A program made the translations under genes and the position numbers. A DNA stretch of 33,520 nt. Origin: Firmicutes bacterium UBA5766 (GTDB taxonomy: Bacteria; Bacillota; Desulfotomaculia; Desulfotomaculales; Nap2-2B). The stretch spans positions 1-33,520 of the forward strand of contig DIEU01000037.1 of assembly GCA_002418775.1 (NCBI GenBank), written 5' to 3'. Below, in pieces: positions 31,906-33,520 of the stretch (position 1 is its first letter; each line of letters starts with the position of its first letter). The notes beneath the pieces are model-generated. The model made no database searches. It was not told the origin of the DNA and saw only the letters and a list, made by a program, of their open reading frames with translations.

Positions 31906-32079
31906 GAGAGGTCAATGCCTTAAGTGCGATTTTTAGCCTTCATTCAAAGAACGAGTGAACCCGAGGATAAGCGAGGGAACTGTTTGAGGCGCATAGCGCC
32001 GAGTTTGACCGAGCCCGAGGGTGAATGAGTTCGTACAAGTATAAGAGGTGAGCATGAGCACGTAGGCAGTTGACCTCTC
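31906..32079. repeat. 174-bp terminal-inverted-repeat element between khpA and rimM
   Basis: The ends are inverted repeats: GAGAGGTCAA (31906-31915) against TTGACCTCTC (32070-32079), continuing TGCCT (31916-31920) against AGGCA (32064-32068) after one bulged base. Inside are further symmetric parts, such as GGCGC-ATA-GCGCC (about 31990-32002) and repeated CCCGAGG blocks. No gene is seen. It is either a non-autonomous mobile element or a structured RNA; no clear target-site duplication flanks it. It fills the 315-bp gap between khpA and rimM. Confidence 0.7.
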
Positions 32080-32118
32080 CTAAGTTAATTTTCAGTATTA
32101 TAAAAGGAGACAATAAAA

Positions 32119-32640
32119 CTGGAAGAGTCATTAATTACAATTGGAAAGGTAATTGGCACATACGGAAACCGCGGTTGGGTACGCGTTTTTCCGCTGACTG
32201 ATTTTCCGGAACGTTTTTTTAAGATGGACAGAGTAATCCTCACAAAGGGGAACCTAAATAGTGAATACCTCATTAATGAAGTTAAGCAGCATAAAAAATA
32301 TTTTCTGATTGACTTCCAGTGCATATCCGATATGAATGCCGCCGAACTGCTTACAGGCGCCCTGCTGCAGGTAACCAGAGAGCAGTTGGTGAAACTGCCG
32401 GCCGATAGTTATTTTGTCTTCGATATAATAGGACTTTCAGTATATACCGAAACATCTGAATACCTTGGAAAAATTGAAGATGTGCTTCATACAGGGGCGA
32501 ATGATGTTTATGTTGTCAAAAAGGACCGGCTGTCGCTCTTGGTCCCTGCTTTAAAACAGGTAGTTAAAAAAATTGATTTTGATAACTGCCGGATGATTGT
32601 AAAACTGCCGGAAGGGCTGGAAGCGACCAGTGCTGATTAA
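32119..32640 (+). CDS. rimM: Ribosome maturation factor RimM, apparent CTG start
   Basis: RimM assists late 30S assembly near bS19. The frame runs back beyond the first ATG (32224) to CTG 32119, giving 173 residues, the family norm. The upstream part reads EESLITIGKVIGTYGNRGWVRVFPLTDFPERFF, which is the conserved RimM N-terminus (split here: ITIGKVIGTYGNRG, then VFPLTDFPERF). A strong AGGAG (32105-32109) sits 9 bases before the CTG; no ATG, GTG or TTG is available in frame upstream of the conserved block. The C-terminal PRC-barrel part is ADSYFVFDIIGLSVYT and beyond. It overlaps trmD by 11 bp. Confidence 0.9.
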   Translation: MEESLITIGKVIGTYGNRGWVRVFPLTDFPERFFKMDRVILTKGNLNSEYLINEVKQHKKYFLIDFQCISDMNAAELLTGALLQVTREQLVKLPADSYFVFDIIGLSVYTETSEYLGKIEDVLHTGANDVYVVKKDRLSLLVPALKQVVKKIDFDNCRMIVKLPEGLEATSAD

Positions 32641-33379
32641 TATTCTGACTGTTTTTCCGGAGATGTTTTCAAGTCCGTTTAATGCCAGCATTATTAAACG
32701 GGCAAGGGAAAAAGGCCTCCTGGAACTTAATTTGGTTAATATCAGGGATTTCTCAGAAAACAAGCACAAGAGTGTTGATGACTCCCCATTTGGGGGAGGG
32801 CAGGGGATGGTTATGTCGGCTGTTGTTTTTTTTAAGACGATAGATTGGCTGAAAGAAACCCAGGGTGAACCGGACAGGGTTGTCCTGCTTAGCCCCGGCG
32901 GACGCAAGTTTAACCAGAAAATAGCCTGGGAACTAAGCCTCTTGAAGAGAATCACACTGATTTGCGGACATTATGAAGGCATTGATCAGCGTGTCCGGGA
33001 AATAGCTTCCGACGAGGTATCAATAGGTGATTATATACTCACGGGAGGTGAAATTCCCTCTATGGTGATAGTCGATGCTGTTGCAAGACTTATTCCCGGT
33101 GTCCTGGGAAAGGATAAATCGGCATGCGAAGAATCTTTTAATGATTTGTTGCTGGAGTATCCTCAATATACAAGGCCCCGGGAACATGGCGGTTTTTCTG
33201 TTCCCGAGGTTCTCCTAAGCGGTCACCATGAAAATATTCGTTACTGGAGAAGGCAGCAATCTCTTTTGCGGACGCTTACAGAAAGGGAGGATTTGCTTTC
33301 CAGTGCTGCCTTAACTGACGAGGACAAGAAAATACTCAAAGAAATTTTTCAGCGTCTTAAAAAATTAAACCTGGAATAA
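32630..33379 (+). CDS. trmD: tRNA (guanine-N1)-methyltransferase
   Basis: TrmD methylates G37 of tRNAs with S-adenosylmethionine, preventing frameshifts. The 249-residue chain begins MLINILTVFPEMF and shows DDSPFGGGQGMVM, ICGHYEGIDQRV, the knotted SAM site IGDYILTGGEIPSMVIVDAVARLIPGVLG and YPQYTRPREHGG. GTG 32630 lies inside rimM (11-bp overlap, coupled). rplS (bL19), usually next in Firmicutes, does not begin within the 141 bp left in the window. Confidence 0.95.
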   Translation: MLINILTVFPEMFSSPFNASIIKRAREKGLLELNLVNIRDFSENKHKSVDDSPFGGGQGMVMSAVVFFKTIDWLKETQGEPDRVVLLSPGGRKFNQKIAWELSLLKRITLICGHYEGIDQRVREIASDEVSIGDYILTGGEIPSMVIVDAVARLIPGVLGKDKSACEESFNDLLLEYPQYTRPREHGGFSVPEVLLSGHHENIRYWRRQQSLLRTLTEREDLLSSAALTDEDKKILKEIFQRLKKLNLE

Positions 33380-33388
33380 TAAATTTTT

Positions 33389-33514
33389 TTAATTACAAAC
33401 TGACAACAGCTTGTAGATCTCATTCCAAATTTCACAACCGCTGAGATCTTTATGGCTGGTCTGAATGACATAGCAGCCGGTTAGAGATGTGAACGTTCCC
33501 GGCGAAGAGGCTTT
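33389..33514 (-). other. Coding-like open segment on the minus strand, possible gene remnant
   Basis: On the minus strand 41 codons are open between two stops (33515-33517 and 33389-33391). The peptide contains GTFTSLTGCYVIQTSHKD and then LSGCEIWNEIYKLL, which reads like a real protein C-terminus, but no ATG, GTG or TTG start is suitably placed. It may be a decayed gene, a fragment after a frameshift, or chance. I do not recognise a family. Confidence 0.25.
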
Positions 33515-33520
33515 TTACTC

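Noticed and set aside
32224..32640. rimM as a truncated gene starting at ATG 32224
   Set aside because: The same frame continues upstream through the conserved RimM N-terminus to a CTG with a good ribosome binding site, so the gene is whole.
33415..33449. AGATCTCA / TGAGATCT perfect inverted repeat after trmD as terminator
   Set aside because: The 19-base loop and absence of a T run on either strand do not fit a rho-independent terminator.

Overview
The window looks like chromosome from a Gram-positive, endospore-forming, anaerobic Firmicute, most like the Pelotomaculum/Desulfotomaculum (Peptococcaceae) group. The signs are a YunB-type sporulation protein, a TRAP (MtrB) regulator, a pyr operon with a PyrR attenuator and the PyrK/PyrDB dihydroorotate dehydrogenase, a group-1-like [NiFe] hydrogenase, and frequent TTG/GTG starts. 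The taxonomic call is inference. I see no rRNA, tRNA, CRISPR array, phage or transposase gene.

Layout. (1) 1-1989 (+): the 3' end of a [NiFe]-hydrogenase large-subunit gene, its maturation protease, hypA, an Mrp/MinD-type ATPase in the place where hypB would be expected, and a 57-residue zinc-ribbon protein. (2) 2061-7752: a class A penicillin-binding protein (-), diverging from tyrS (+); then yunB (+), convergent with a DUF1015 gene (-). (3) 7896-19131 (+): pyr operon with promoter, PyrR-binding hairpin, antiterminator/terminator, then pyrR-pyrB-pyrC, a 417-bp palindrome-rich gap, and carA-carB-[membrane-anchored FAD protein]-pyrK-pyrD. No pyrF or pyrE follows inside the window. (4) 19278-26218 (+): dnaE carrying a 152-residue mini-intein, mtrB, a DUF2007-like gene, pfkA and pyk. 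(5) 26248-29507 (+): a promoter with an overlapping palindrome, an HTH regulator, and an 879-residue fusion of a class III aminotransferase with a domain resembling cyanobacterial acyl-ACP reductase. (6) 29508-33379 (+): a repeat-bearing gap, then ffh-rpsP-khpA, a terminator and a 174-bp inverted-repeat element, then rimM (apparent CTG start) and trmD.

How the genes work together. The first block matures a nickel hydrogenase. The pyr block makes UMP precursors under PyrR attenuation. pfkA and pyk supply glycolytic flux. The ffh-trmD block serves protein targeting and translation.

The strongest candidate for something new is the two-gene regulator/fusion-enzyme operon at 26248-29507. Its domains suggest reduction of an acyl thioester to an aldehyde followed by transamination to an amine. 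Next in interest are the DnaE intein at the K/S junction of the GFNK-SHS motif, the putative exported FAD protein inside the pyr operon, the Mrp-type ATPase beside hypA, and several palindromic, MITE- or REP-like elements between genes of housekeeping operons.
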